From NCBI RefSeq assembly GCF_900101625.1, contig NZ_FMYZ01000001.1, forward strand, positions 838,304 to 902,303: a stretch of 64,000 bases of DNA, in the 5' to 3' direction. Position 1 is the first letter of the stretch; every line of letters starts with the position of its first letter. This DNA is from Cupriavidus sp. YR651. Lineage in GTDB: Bacteria > Pseudomonadota > Gammaproteobacteria > Burkholderiales > Burkholderiaceae. Shown one piece after another: positions 17,692 through 26,466 of this stretch. A program made the translations under genes and the position numbers. The notes under the pieces were generated by a model that was not told the origin of the DNA, made no database searches, and worked only from the letters and a program-made list of their open reading frames with translations.

Positions 17692-18684
17692 TCAGTCGCC
17701 GCGGATGCCGTTGTCCTGGATCACCTTGCCCCACTTCGCGTAGTCATTGCGCATGCGGGTGGCCAGCTGGTCCGGCGGCATGAAGGACGCCACCGTCCCA
17801 GCGCCCAGCATCTTCTGCTGCACGGTCGGGTCGGCCAGTGCGGCGCGCAGCTCGGCGGACAGCTTCGCGACCACCTCCTTCGGTGTGCCGGCCGGCACCA
17901 GCAAGCCGCCCCACGACGCAGCATCGAATCCCGGAAAGCCTTGCTCCGCCACCGTTTTCACCTCGGGCGTGAAGCTGACGCGCCTGGCCGACCCCACCGC
18001 GATCGGACGCAGCTTGCCGGCCTTGATATGCGGCAACGCGGCAATCATGTCCGCGAACATCATGGGCACCTGCCCCGCCAGCAGGTCGGACATCGCCGGC
18101 GCGCTGCCTTTGTAGGGCACGTGCTGAACGTCGAAGTGACCCAGGCTCTTCAGCAATTCGGTCGACAGGTGCCCGAAGCTGCCATTGCCGGCGCTCGTGT
18201 AGTTGAACTGGCCGGGCTTCGCCTTCACCCTGGCGATGTACTGCTGCAGGTCCGTCACGTCCGGCAGCGATTGCGGATTCACCACCATCACGATCGGCAG
18301 TTCGTAAGCAGCGCCGATCGGCGTGAAGTCCTTGAAGATGTCGTAGCCCTTGCGCGCGATCAGGTGCGGCGCCAGCAGCGTGGGCGTGGCCAGCATCAGC
18401 AGCGTGTAGCCATCCGGCGCGGCCTTGGCCACGGCCTCGGCGCCGATCGTGCCCGACGCACCCGGGCGGTTGTCGATCACCACGGTCTGCTTCAGGGACT
18501 CGCCCATCTTCTGGCCGATGATGCGCGCGGCGGTGTCCGTGGGACCGCCGGCCGGGAACGGCACGACCAGCCGGATCGGCTTGTCGGGGTAGCCTTGCTG
18601 CGCCAGTGCGGGCGTGGCGGCAAACGGCAGCATGGCTGCCAGGGCCATCGTGGAAAACGTGAGACGACGACGTTGGTGTTGCAC
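17692..18684 (-). CDS. Bug-type tripartite tricarboxylate transporter substrate-binding protein
   Basis: This 330-residue periplasmic receptor has a short signal peptide (FSTMALAAMLPFAATPALA) and the family blocks YPDKPIRLVVPFPAGGPTD, VIDNRPGASGTIGAEAVAKAAPDGYTL and HVPYKGSAPAM. Bug proteins are greatly expanded in Burkholderiales and bind carboxylates or amides. The start is a GTG at 18684, backed by GGAGGA about 7 nt upstream. It follows the CoA-transferase gene by 71 bp, so the receptor probably captures the acid that the enzyme activates. TctA/TctB membrane subunits are not encoded here. Confidence 0.9.
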   Translation of the reverse strand: MQHQRRRLTFSTMALAAMLPFAATPALAQQGYPDKPIRLVVPFPAGGPTDTAARIIGQKMGESLKQTVVIDNRPGASGTIGAEAVAKAAPDGYTLLMLATPTLLAPHLIARKGYDIFKDFTPIGAAYELPIVMVVNPQSLPDVTDLQQYIARVKAKPGQFNYTSAGNGSFGHLSTELLKSLGHFDVQHVPYKGSAPAMSDLLAGQVPMMFADMIAALPHIKAGKLRPIAVGSARRVSFTPEVKTVAEQGFPGFDAASWGGLLVPAGTPKEVVAKLSAELRAALADPTVQQKMLGAGTVASFMPPDQLATRMRNDYAKWGKVIQDNGIRGD

Positions 18685-18755
18685 AGTCCTTCCTCCAATG
18701 GGCCGGTCAGCGCCGGCTTGCTTTGATTTTCTGAGTGTCTGAGCGGTCAGGGCAG

Positions 18756-20399
18756 TCAGAGCGTCATGACGCCGGGCCGGAACAGGCGAGCGTCCATCTC
18801 GCGCAGGTCGTCCGCCACGGCCACCGGCGTGGCGCACTGATCCAGCACGTCGCGCTGCAAGTCCATGCCGGGGGCGATTTCCACCAAAGTGAGGCGCGGC
18901 TCGCCGCCGGCATCGGGACGCATCTCGAACACGGCGCGCTCTGTCACGTAGAGCACCGGAACACCGAGCGACGCGACGTACGGACCGTTGAAACTCAGGT
19001 GCGAGACCTCGGGCACGATCTTCTTCACGCGGCCCTCGCGCACGATCTGCAGGCGATCGCCTTCCGCGCGGATTTCCAGCCCGCCGGCCGTCAGCGTGCC
19101 CATGAACACCACGGCGCGTGCGCTTTGGGTGATATTGATGAAGCCGCCCACGCCCGCGATCAACGCGCCCTCGCCCTCGCCAAACTTGCTGACGTTGACG
19201 TTGCCGTGACCATCCAGCTCCGCCAGGCCAAGAATCGCCAGGTCGATGCCGCCACCCTCGTAGAAATCGAACTGCGCCGGCTGGTCCACCACCGCCTCGG
19301 GATAGGCCGATGCGCCGAAGCTCAATCCGTCGGCGGGCGTGCCGCCAATCGGGCCCGCTTCCACGGTCAGCGTGAAGCCATCGAGTCCGGCCTGATGCGC
19401 CAGCGCACCCACGGCGGCGGGCATGCCCACGCCGAGATTCACCACGCGCGGCTGGCGACGCGCCAACTCCATGACGGCGCGGCGCTGGACGATAGTCCGC
19501 GCATCGAGGGCCGTAGCCGCGGCGGGAAGCGCTTCGGCCTCGCGCGCGTGCTCGGCTGCCGACGCCGCCTCGCCACGCCACGGCGTCACGTAGGCCTCGT
19601 TGTAGGCCTCGGCAAACGTCATCTGGTGGTGCGCGGGCTGCTCGCTGACGACCACGTAGTCGACCAGGATTCCCGGCACGTGGATGGCCTGCAGGTTCTG
19701 GTGATAGTCGACGAGCGATTCGACTTGCGCGATCACGATGCCGCCCGAGTTGTGCGCGGCTTGCGCCATCGCCAGCAACTCATGGTGAAAGGCCTCGCGA
19801 TGCGTGCTCAGGTTGCCGCGCGTGTCGGCCGCCGTGCAGCGGATCAGTGCGCAGTCGATGCGGAAGCTCGGATAGAACAGATACTCGTCGCCACGGAAAT
19901 TGACGGCTTCCACCCAGTTGGCGTGGCCCGCCGTGATGGCATCCCGCGCACGCTGGTTGACGGCACCGCCGTGGTAGCGCGGATCTTGTGCCGTACGCGG
20001 ATCGACAAAAGTATGCAGGCCGATCTTGGTCATCACGCCCGGCTTGCCGCCGGCAATCGCGCGATAGAGGTGGGTCAGCACGCCCTGCGGCAGGTTGAAG
20101 CCCTCGCATTCCTCGTTCATGGCCAGCGTGGCCAGGCGCGTGGCAGAGCGCCAGTGACCGCCGACGATGGCCTTCGTCATGCCGGCATTGCCGAAGTGGT
20201 TCACGCCGCGCGCGCCGCGATCACCCTGCCCCGCCGAGTAGACCAGCGTCAGGTCGCGCGGCAGCCCATGCTGCAGGAAACGCTGCTCCAGCGCCTCGGT
20301 CACGCCCTCGGCATGGCCGGCACCGACAAACCCCGCGCTGGCCACGGTCCAGCCGCTTTGAACGAGTTCCGCCGCCTGCCGGGTGGTGATCACCTTCAT
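18756..20399 (-). CDS. acyl-CoA:acetate/3-ketoacid CoA-transferase (fused alpha-beta, YdiF-like)
   Basis: The enzyme moves CoA between acyl groups through a glutamyl-CoA intermediate. The 547-residue chain contains both halves that are separate in AtoD/AtoA: the alpha part with FVGAGHAEGVTEALEQRF and GVNHFGNAGM, and the beta part with VNLGVGMPAAV and the catalytic glutamate E347 in TVEAGPIGG. The closest known type is E. coli YdiF, with broad short-chain specificity. It is the first gene of an operon with the Bug receptor and is divergent from an IclR regulator, with an operator over its start site. The natural substrate is not evident. Confidence 0.88.
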   Translation of the reverse strand: MKVITTRQAAELVQSGWTVASAGFVGAGHAEGVTEALEQRFLQHGLPRDLTLVYSAGQGDRGARGVNHFGNAGMTKAIVGGHWRSATRLATLAMNEECEGFNLPQGVLTHLYRAIAGGKPGVMTKIGLHTFVDPRTAQDPRYHGGAVNQRARDAITAGHANWVEAVNFRGDEYLFYPSFRIDCALIRCTAADTRGNLSTHREAFHHELLAMAQAAHNSGGIVIAQVESLVDYHQNLQAIHVPGILVDYVVVSEQPAHHQMTFAEAYNEAYVTPWRGEAASAAEHAREAEALPAAATALDARTIVQRRAVMELARRQPRVVNLGVGMPAAVGALAHQAGLDGFTLTVEAGPIGGTPADGLSFGASAYPEAVVDQPAQFDFYEGGGIDLAILGLAELDGHGNVNVSKFGEGEGALIAGVGGFINITQSARAVVFMGTLTAGGLEIRAEGDRLQIVREGRVKKIVPEVSHLSFNGPYVASLGVPVLYVTERAVFEMRPDAGGEPRLTLVEIAPGMDLQRDVLDQCATPVAVADDLREMDARLFRPGVMTL

Positions 20400-20444
20400 T
20401 GCTGTCTCCAGTTTTCCTCTTTGTCGTGGTTTCTACCGACCCAC

Positions 20445-20470
20445 GTTTTCCGAACATTTGTTCGCAAAAC
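20445..20470. promoter_or_regulatory. palindromic operator for the IclR-type regulator
   Basis: GTTTTCCGAAC (20445-20455), spacer ATTT, GTTCGCAAAAC (20460-20470): arms match at 10 of 11 positions. It starts 4 bp downstream of the minus-strand -10 at 20475-20480, so it would cover the CoA-transferase start site. IclR proteins commonly bind such sites. Confidence 0.6.
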
Positions 20471-20474
20471 GCCT

Positions 20475-20502
20475 ATCATACGGATCGACCGCCCGGACGC
20501 AA
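20475..20502 (-). promoter_or_regulatory. promoter of the CoA-transferase/Bug operon
   Basis: On the minus strand TTGCGT (20502-20497) is 16 bp from TATGAT (20480-20475), a fair sigma-70 promoter. It is followed directly by the palindrome at 20445-20470. Confidence 0.55.
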
Positions 20503-20626
20503 GTCCGGTCTGACCCGCAGAAGGCCCTTAAGCTGAACGCTCGGTTCGATGCCGGTTCGACCCCGGTACAACTCAATTCGACCGCCCGACGCCATCGATA
20601 TGGCTGTCTCGACACGCCGATCCGCC

Positions 20627-21430
20627 ATGCCGCGCACCGACACCCCGCCCGCAGACCTCCCCGACACGCCCAGGAAAGAGGAACTGCTCGATTCCCTGAC
20701 GAAGGGGCTGGCCCTGCTGCGCCTCTACGCGAGCGGCGTGGAGCGGCTGACGATGCAAGAGGTGGCCGATCAGCTCGATGTGACGCGCGCCGCTGCACGC
20801 CGGCTGCTGCTGACGCTGGAGCACAACGGCTACCTCGCGCAGGAAGGCCGGCAATTCGCGCTGACCCCCAAGGTGATGGACCTGGGCTACGCGTACTTCG
20901 CCTCGATGAACCTGCCGCAACTGGCCCGGCCATACCTCCAGGCACTATGCGCGGAGGTGAACGAAAGCTGCTCGATCGGCATGCTCGACCGGGATTCCGT
21001 GGTGCTGGTGGCGCGCGAGGAACCCAGCCAGATGCTCCGCGTGGACATGGCCATCGGCCGCAGGATGCCAGCCTATGCGCATTCGCTGGGCCGGGTGTTG
21101 CTGGCCGGACTGGACGATGGCGCCCGCGCCACCTACCTGGCTGGCGCGGAGCTCAGGAAACTCACGCCGTTCACGATCAGTTCCCGACCGGCGCTGGCGC
21201 GCAAGCTGGAGCAGGTCAGGGCCGAAGGGTTCTGCACGCTGATCAGTGAACTGGTTGACGGATTCGCCGGCATCTCGGTGCCGCTGCGCGACCAGGACGG
21301 CAAGACCGTGGCGGGGCTCGGTCTGAGCATGGTGCTGGGGAGCCGCGACCAGGCCTACCTGGAGCGGCACTATCTGCCACCGCTGCGCCGTGCCGCCGCA
21401 AGCATCGAGGCAATCCTGAAGGCGCGCTGA
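20627..21430 (+). CDS. IclR family transcriptional regulator
   Basis: The protein has an N-terminal winged helix (KGLALLRLYASGVERLTMQEVADQLDVTRAAARRLLLTLEHNGYL) and the IclR effector domain, ending SMVLGSRDQAYLERHYLPPLRRAAASI. It resembles the PcaR/PobR branch that responds to aromatic or ketoacid ligands. The frame is open from 20549, but codons before 20627 include several CGA, TCA and ATT that the organism rarely uses, so the ATG at 20627 (267 residues) is favoured; 20600 is also possible. Position and operator suggest that it controls the divergent CoA-transferase operon. Confidence 0.88.
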   Translation: MPRTDTPPADLPDTPRKEELLDSLTKGLALLRLYASGVERLTMQEVADQLDVTRAAARRLLLTLEHNGYLAQEGRQFALTPKVMDLGYAYFASMNLPQLARPYLQALCAEVNESCSIGMLDRDSVVLVAREEPSQMLRVDMAIGRRMPAYAHSLGRVLLAGLDDGARATYLAGAELRKLTPFTISSRPALARKLEQVRAEGFCTLISELVDGFAGISVPLRDQDGKTVAGLGLSMVLGSRDQAYLERHYLPPLRRAAASIEAILKAR

Positions 21431-21536
21431 CGGGACTCGGCCCCTCACAATCGCAATCGCAATGGCGCTCGCAGTCGCAATCACACTTCGCGTGCAGGTA
21501 TCGGCCGGCACTGCGCCGGCGACTCAAAAAGGAAAA

Positions 21537-21567
21537 AGCCCCGCAGGCCGGGGAAGGTCGCGGGGCT
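21537..21567 (-). terminator. terminator of the GST gene
   Basis: AGCCCCGC (21537-21544) pairs with GCGGGGCT (21560-21567). On the minus strand it is followed by a T-rich run (TTTTTCCTTTTT). It lies about 110 bp after the GST stop. Confidence 0.7.
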
Positions 21568-21627
21568 GAAGTGGTAGCGGGGCAAGGATCCTGTCACCCC
21601 GGGCATATCTTGCAAGAACCGTCTTAC

Positions 21628-21650
21628 CCCCACATCACCCGAATGTGGGG
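21628..21650. repeat. short inverted repeat downstream of GST
   Basis: CCCCACAT (21628-21635), 7-nt loop, ATGTGGGG (21643-21650): a perfect 8-bp stem in the non-coding stretch between the IclR and GST genes. Its role is unclear; it may be part of the transcription stop region. Confidence 0.4.
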
Positions 21651-21678
21651 CATTTGGTGGGGTATCGCACGCTAACAA

Positions 21679-22287
21679 TCATGCGTGCGGAAATGCCGTG
21701 AAGACCGGAAAGCGCTCGATGGCCGCCGCAAATGCCGCCAGCGCGGGATGCTGATCCGCGACAATCCTTCCGGGCAGCAAGGCCTGCGTGAAGGTCCAGA
21801 CCACGGCAGTCGTGAGGTCCGCCTGATTCAGCGCGGCCGCATCGGCGGGCACTCTCGTGGCGGCGATTTCCTGCTCCAGCAGCGCGTAAGCACGGGCCAG
21901 CTGGCCATCGACGCGATCCACCCACGGCTGGTGCACCTTCTCCGGTGGACGCAGGTTGTGCTCGTAGACGTCCTGCACAGCCTTTTCGCAGGCTGCCAGC
22001 GCAAGCCCCAGAATGCGTAGCGCCCGCTGGCGCGCGTCAATTGTGGCTGGCATCAGGCTGCGCCCGGCCAGCGTCTCCGCATAGTCGATGATCAGCGTGG
22101 AATCCATCAGCACGACACCGTTCTCGCAAACGAGCGATGGCGCCTTCACGACCGGATTGATCGAACGGAACTGATCAAAGGTGCGGAACACCGACACCGA
22201 CTCATGCGAAAACGGCAAGTCCAGCAGCTTCAGCGTGATCGCCGCGCGGCGCACGTATGGGGAATCCAGCATGCCAATCAGTCTCAT
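21679..22287 (-). CDS. glutathione S-transferase family protein
   Basis: This 202-residue protein has a thioredoxin-like N-terminal half (MRLIGMLDSPYVRRAAITLKLLDLPF; glutathione-site VVKAPSLVCENGVVLMDSTLI) and an all-helical C-terminal half. S9 in MLDSPYVRR is at the position of the catalytic Ser/Tyr of bacterial GSTs. AGGAG 9 nt before the ATG at 22287 fixes the start. It is divergent from an Lrp-type regulator that may control it. The substrate is not predictable. Confidence 0.87.
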   Translation of the reverse strand: MRLIGMLDSPYVRRAAITLKLLDLPFSHESVSVFRTFDQFRSINPVVKAPSLVCENGVVLMDSTLIIDYAETLAGRSLMPATIDARQRALRILGLALAACEKAVQDVYEHNLRPPEKVHQPWVDRVDGQLARAYALLEQEIAATRVPADAAALNQADLTTAVVWTFTQALLPGRIVADQHPALAAFAAAIERFPVFTAFPHA

Positions 22288-22392
22288 CTTGTGCGCTCCT
22301 GAGTGAGGTGTTCGGGAACATCCGATATCGCATATGATCCTTCGCGCATGTCTGAAAGCCAACGGGCGGTCATCGGAAATTGCCTGTCGGCA

Positions 22393-22407
22393 CCGATGAT
22401 TCATCGG
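22393..22407. promoter_or_regulatory. palindrome in the GST/Lrp divergent region
   Basis: CCGATGA-T-TCATCGG, a perfect 7-1-7 palindrome about 48 bp before the Lrp-type start. A second small one, TGTTC-GG-GAACA, is at 22309-22320. Either could be a binding site of the regulator. Confidence 0.4.
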
Positions 22408-22454
22408 CGCGCGGCAATGCGCAAGCAGGGCAGCCGGCAGAACGAGAGGGGCGG

Positions 22455-22913
22455 ATGAAACTGGACAAGAAGGACCGACTGATCATCGAGGCGTTGCAGA
22501 CGGATGCGCGCCAGAGCCTGGCGGCTATCGGCAAGCGCATCGGCCTGTCCCAACCGGCCATGAGCGAACGTGTGCGAAAACTGGAAGACGCCGGCGTCAT
22601 CGAAGGCTACGGCGCACGCATCAACTTGCGCGCGCTGGGGATCGGGCTGGAAGCCATCATTCACGTGGAAACCGACCACGCCGGCATCCGCAAATACGTC
22701 AGGCTGTTCGAGGAGATGCCGGAGGTCCTGGGGGCCGATCGCGTCACCGGCCAGTACTGCTTCATCGTGCGCTGCGCGATTCCGCAACCGTCCGATCTCG
22801 AACGCGTGGTGGACACCCTGGCCGCGCACGGGGCGGTAACCACCGCGCTCGTCTTGTCGAGCCCGGTCAGGAAGACGGTGACGATCGGCGCGGCGAAGGG
22901 CGCCGAGCGCTGA
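22455..22913 (+). CDS. Lrp/AsnC family transcriptional regulator
   Basis: This 152-residue protein has an N-terminal helix-turn-helix (LDKKDRLIIEALQTDARQSLAAIGKRIGLSQPAMSERVRKLED) and a C-terminal RAM effector domain (EVLGADRVTGQYCFIVRC). The typical GxNGDYDLLL-type turn is replaced by TGQYCFIV. GAGAGGGG precedes the ATG at 22455. It is divergent from the GST gene and about 200 bp upstream of the sugar-acid cassette, so it could act on either; the GST is the simpler guess. Confidence 0.88.
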   Translation: MKLDKKDRLIIEALQTDARQSLAAIGKRIGLSQPAMSERVRKLEDAGVIEGYGARINLRALGIGLEAIIHVETDHAGIRKYVRLFEEMPEVLGADRVTGQYCFIVRCAIPQPSDLERVVDTLAAHGAVTTALVLSSPVRKTVTIGAAKGAER

Positions 22914-22993
22914 GCCGCCGACGCTGCCCCATTCGGCAATTGCGGCAACTGGAGCGGCTTCGGCATCATTTTTTGCCCGATTCAATCATTTTT

Positions 22994-23008
22994 ATGACCG
23001 AACTGGTC
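22994..23008. promoter_or_regulatory. operator 1 of the sugar-acid cassette
   Basis: TGACC-GAACT-GGTCA, an inverted repeat that overlaps the -35 hexamer TGGTCA (23004-23009) of the likely kdgT promoter. The -10 is TACACT at 23027-23032 with a 17-bp spacer. A protein bound here would block or contact polymerase. Confidence 0.5.
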
Positions 23009-23040
23009 AAAATTAACGAGTTGTCCTACACTTCGCCCCA

Positions 23041-23063
23041 CGAATGATCGAATCGATCATTCG
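23041..23063. promoter_or_regulatory. operator 2 of the sugar-acid cassette
   Basis: CGAATGATCGA-A-TCGATCATTCG, a perfect 11-1-11 palindrome just after the expected transcription start (about 23039) and 53 bp before the permease ATG. Its length and placement fit a repressor site, most simply for the DeoR-type regulator at the end of the cassette. Confidence 0.65.
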
Positions 23064-23115
23064 CCTGCTCAAAAAACCCACAGGTTGCCGCACCCACACG
23101 CGGCAGGAGACGAAG

Positions 23116-24105
23116 ATGCAGATTCATATCAAGCGCGCCATCGAGCGCGTACCGGGCGGCATGATGATCGTGCCGCTGCTGATCGGTTCGCTGGTGGCCA
23201 CGTTCGCGCCCGAGGGCCCCAAGTTCTTCGGGTCGTTCACCAACGCCCTCTTCACCGGCGCCCTGCCGGTCCTCGCGGTCTTCTACGTCTGCATGGGCGC
23301 CAGCATCAACATCAAGGCCACGCCGTACATCGTCAAGAAAGGCGGCGTACTGTTTGCCACCAAGGTGGGCACGGCGATGCTGCTGGGTGTGATCCTGGGC
23401 CACTTCCTCGGTGAAGCGCCGATCAGCGCCGGCATGTTCGCCGGCCTGTCCACGCTGGCCGTGGTGGCCGCGATGAACGACACCAACGGCGGCCTCTACA
23501 TGGCGCTGATGGGCCAGTACGGCAAGCCGGAAGACGTGGGCGCGTACAGCATCATGTCGCTGGAGTCCGGCCCGTTCCTGACGATGATCACGCTGGGCGT
23601 GGCCGGCCTCTCCGCCTTTCCGTGGCCGACGCTGGTCGGGAGTATCCTGCCGCTGCTACTGGGCATGTTGCTGGGCAACCTGGACCGCGAGATGCGCGAC
23701 TTCCTGAGCAAGGCCGTTCCCGTGATGATCCCCTTCTTCGCGCTGGCACTGGGCGCCGGCCTGGACCTGCACAAGGTGTGGCAGGCCGGCATGCTGGGCC
23801 TGGGCCTCGGCATTGGCGTGGTCGTGATCACCGGCTTCGCGCTGTACATCGCCGACCGTCTGAGCGGCGGCACAGGTGTGGCGGGCGTGGCGGCGGCCAG
23901 TACCGCCGGCAATGCCGCGGCGGTGCCGACACTGGTGGCCGCGGCCAACCCGGCCTACTCTGAAGCCGCCAAGAGCGCAACGATCCTGGTGGCCGCCTGC
24001 GTGGTCGTCACCGCCGTGCTGACCCCGCTGGTCACCGCCTGGGTGGCACGCCGCGTAGCCAGCAAGACCGACGCCGCGATGGCAAGAAACGGGACCACGG
24101 CATGA
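23116..24105 (+). CDS. kdgT: 2-keto-3-deoxygluconate permease family transporter
   Basis: The 329-residue protein has about ten membrane spans and belongs to the KdgT family ([62 protein letters not shown]). KdgT imports 2-keto-3-deoxygluconate by proton symport, but homologues next to DUF1537 kinases are thought to carry four-carbon sugar acids. AGGAGA 5 nt before the ATG at 23116 sets the start; the longer frame from 23044 begins inside an operator. It overlaps the kinase gene by 4 nt. Confidence 0.88.
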   Translation: MQIHIKRAIERVPGGMMIVPLLIGSLVATFAPEGPKFFGSFTNALFTGALPVLAVFYVCMGASINIKATPYIVKKGGVLFATKVGTAMLLGVILGHFLGEAPISAGMFAGLSTLAVVAAMNDTNGGLYMALMGQYGKPEDVGAYSIMSLESGPFLTMITLGVAGLSAFPWPTLVGSILPLLLGMLLGNLDREMRDFLSKAVPVMIPFFALALGAGLDLHKVWQAGMLGLGLGIGVVVITGFALYIADRLSGGTGVAGVAAASTAGNAAAVPTLVAAANPAYSEAAKSATILVAACVVVTAVLTPLVTAWVARRVASKTDAAMARNGTTA

Positions 24106-25337
24106 GCTGGCTGATCATCGCCGATGACCTGTCCGGCGCCGCCGACTGCGCCATTGGCTTTGCCGCCCATGGTGCCCACACGGTCGTGACGTTGGAGGCG
24201 ACGGCCTCGGCCGACATCGCCGATGCCGATGTCGTGGCCGCCGACGTCGACAGCCGCCGCATGACCCCGCGGGACGCCGCGGCGCGCAATCTCGACGCCT
24301 GGCATCGCAGCCACGGTGCCGGCCGGCGCCTGTACAAGAAGATCGATTCGACGCTGCGCGGCAACTGGGCCGCGGAGACTGGCGCGTTGCAGCCGCTGGC
24401 CGGACTGGCGATTGTCGCCCCCGCCTTTCCGGCGACGGGGCGCACCACGCGCAACGGTTGCATGCTGATCAACGGGCAGCCGCTCGAGGGCTCCGACATC
24501 TGGCAGCTGGAAGGCCTGACCGGGCGCGCCGACATGGTCGCGCTGCTGGCTGCGCAAGGGCTGCGCGCCGCGCTGGTGCCGCTGGATATGGTCCGTGCCG
24601 GCGCATCCGCCGTGCAAGCGATGCTGACCACGTTCGTGGGACAAGGCGTGCAGGCAGTTGTCTGCGACGCCGACATCGAACAGGATCTGATGACGCTGGC
24701 CGAGGCCTCCACACGCATCGAAGCACCCGCCTTCTGGGTCGGCTCCGGTGGCCTCGCCCGGGCGCTGTCGGCGCTATCGACAAGTGCGGCGGTTGCGCCG
24801 GTGGAGAGCGACAAAGCTGCCGCAGCGCTCCATCACGAAGGCCCGGTGCTGACGCTCGTCGGCAGCCTGTCAGGTGTATCGGGCCGGCAGGCCGCCTGCC
24901 TGTGCGAACGGGGCCGCATCGCATCGCTGGTAGTCCCACCGCAGGCGCTGCGCGATGGCCCCGGCCACGCTGGCTGGGACGTCGCCCAGCAATCGGTTGC
25001 GGAATGCCTGCTTGCCGGGCGCGACCTGCTCGTCAGCATCGGCCGCGATGACGCGTTCGACCCCGCCGAGGGTCCGCACCTCTCCGCCGCACTGGCGCAA
25101 CTGGTACTGCCTTACTTCGATCGCGTCGGGGGCCTGATCGCCACCGGCGGCGAAACCGCGCGGGCGATGCTCGCCGCGGCCGGCATCACCGCCCTGACGT
25201 TGCGGCGCGAGATCGAGCCGGGCGTGCCCCTGTCCATCACCCACGACACGCCTGCACGACGCGTGGCCACCAAGGCCGGCGCATTCGGCACGGACGCGGC
25301 GCTGTGGCTGGCGTGGCAAGCCATGCGGCAAGACTGA
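24102..25337 (+). CDS. dtnK: four-carbon acid sugar kinase (DUF1537), probable D-threonate kinase
   Basis: The kinase phosphorylates C4 of a tetronic acid. The 411-residue protein has the N-terminal DUF1537 sugar-binding domain ([52 protein letters not shown]) and the C-terminal nucleotide-binding domain ([43 protein letters not shown]). Published work on DUF1537 assigned D-threonate kinase to members paired with a PdxA2 dehydrogenase, in Cupriavidus among others; the pairing here is the same. D-erythronate or L-threonate cannot be excluded without assay. It is coupled to kdgT by an ATGA overlap. Confidence 0.85.
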   Translation: MSWLIIADDLSGAADCAIGFAAHGAHTVVTLEATASADIADADVVAADVDSRRMTPRDAAARNLDAWHRSHGAGRRLYKKIDSTLRGNWAAETGALQPLAGLAIVAPAFPATGRTTRNGCMLINGQPLEGSDIWQLEGLTGRADMVALLAAQGLRAALVPLDMVRAGASAVQAMLTTFVGQGVQAVVCDADIEQDLMTLAEASTRIEAPAFWVGSGGLARALSALSTSAAVAPVESDKAAAALHHEGPVLTLVGSLSGVSGRQAACLCERGRIASLVVPPQALRDGPGHAGWDVAQQSVAECLLAGRDLLVSIGRDDAFDPAEGPHLSAALAQLVLPYFDRVGGLIATGGETARAMLAAAGITALTLRREIEPGVPLSITHDTPARRVATKAGAFGTDAALWLAWQAMRQD

Positions 25338-25402
25338 ATTTCCAGCGCCGTTGTTCATGAAGACGGCGCGCAGTGACAACACCCGAAACGGGACACAGAC
25401 AA

Positions 25403-26404
25403 ATGAACGACTACCTTCCAGTCATCGGCATCACCATGGGTGACGCCACGGGCATCGGTCCCGAAGTCATCGTCAAGAGCCTGGCGCATGAAACGGTCTA
25501 CGCGCAATGCCGCCCGCTCGTGATTGGCGACGCCCGCCGGCTGGAGCACGCGGGCAAGCTCGTGCAATCGGCGTTGAAGGTGCGTGCCATTCAGTCGCCC
25601 GATGAAGCCCGCTTCGAACCCGGCACGATCGACTGCATCGACCTCGGCCTGATCCCCGAAGACCTGCCTTTTGGCAAGCTCTCCGCCGTGGCGGGAGACG
25701 CCGCATTCCGCTACATCGAACGCGCAGTGGCGCTGACGCGTGACGAGAAGATCGATGCGATCTGCACCGCGCCGCTGAACAAGGAAGCCCTGCACGCGGG
25801 CGGCCACAAGTTCCCGGGCCACACCGAGATGCTCGCGCATCTGACCGGCACGCCGGAGGTGTCGATGATGCTGGTGGCTCCCAAGCTGCGCGTGATCCAC
25901 GTGACGACGCACATCGGCCTGATGGACGCCATCCGCAAGATCGAACCGGGCCTCGTGCAGCGCACGATCGAGCGCGGCCAGGTAACGCTGCAGCGCGCTG
26001 GCATCGCCGCGCCGCGCATCGGCGTGTGCGGCATCAACCCGCACGCTGGCGAGAATGGCCTGTTCGGCCAGGGCGAGGAAGAGCAGAAGATCATCCCGGC
26101 GGTGGAAGCGCTGCGCGCCCGCGGCTGGGACGTGGAAGGCCCGCTGCCCGCCGACACGCTGTTCTATCGCGCCGGGCGTGGCGACTTCGACCTCGTCGTG
26201 GCGATGTATCACGACCAGGGTCACGGCCCGGTCAAGGTGCTGGGTCTGGAAGCCGGCGTGAACATTACAGTGGGCCTGCCGGTGATCCGCACGTCCGTCG
26301 ACCATGGCACCGCGTTCGATATCGCCGGCAAGGGTATCGCCGACGAACGCAGTCTGCTGGAAGCACTGCGCCAGGGCGCGGAACTGGCGACGCGCCGCGC
26401 CTGA
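25403..26404 (+). CDS. pdxA2: 4-phospho-D-threonate 3-dehydrogenase (PdxA2)
   Basis: PdxA2 oxidises and decarboxylates 4-phospho-D-threonate to dihydroxyacetone phosphate and CO2 with NAD+. The 333-residue protein keeps the PdxA metal-binding histidines H170 (HVTTH), H214 (INPHAGENG) and H270 (MYHDQGHG) and the TMGDATGIGPEV nucleotide region. It resembles vitamin B6 PdxA, but the neighbouring DUF1537 kinase and permease point to sugar-acid use. A GTG at 25373 would add 10 residues; the ATG at 25403 gives the canonical start. The expected end product feeds directly into glycolysis. Confidence 0.85.
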   Translation: MNDYLPVIGITMGDATGIGPEVIVKSLAHETVYAQCRPLVIGDARRLEHAGKLVQSALKVRAIQSPDEARFEPGTIDCIDLGLIPEDLPFGKLSAVAGDAAFRYIERAVALTRDEKIDAICTAPLNKEALHAGGHKFPGHTEMLAHLTGTPEVSMMLVAPKLRVIHVTTHIGLMDAIRKIEPGLVQRTIERGQVTLQRAGIAAPRIGVCGINPHAGENGLFGQGEEEQKIIPAVEALRARGWDVEGPLPADTLFYRAGRGDFDLVVAMYHDQGHGPVKVLGLEAGVNITVGLPVIRTSVDHGTAFDIAGKGIADERSLLEALRQGAELATRRA

Positions 26405-26428
26405 TACCGCCACCGCTGCTGTAAGATC

Positions 26429-26452
26429 GGGGATCGTTTTCGATCCCCTTTT
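26429..26452 (+). terminator. terminator between pdxA2 and the DeoR gene
   Basis: GGGGATCG (26429-26436), TTTT loop, CGATCCCC (26441-26448), then TTTTC. The GATCG/CGATC half-sites resemble those in operator 2 of the cassette, so it may also be a regulator site. Confidence 0.75.
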
Positions 26453-26466
26453 CATTTGCCCCTGAC

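Noticed and set aside
18685..19581. Bug receptor read as a 629-residue fusion
   Set aside because: The extra part is another frame of the CoA-transferase gene. A signal peptide and Shine-Dalgarno mark the real start at 18684.
23044..23115. longer N-terminus for the permease
   Set aside because: The added codons are the operator palindrome and a spacer; AGGAGA points to 23116.
25403..26404. vitamin B6 PdxA
   Set aside because: The metal site is shared, but the cotranscribed permease and DUF1537 kinase make the sugar-acid dehydrogenase PdxA2 the better reading.
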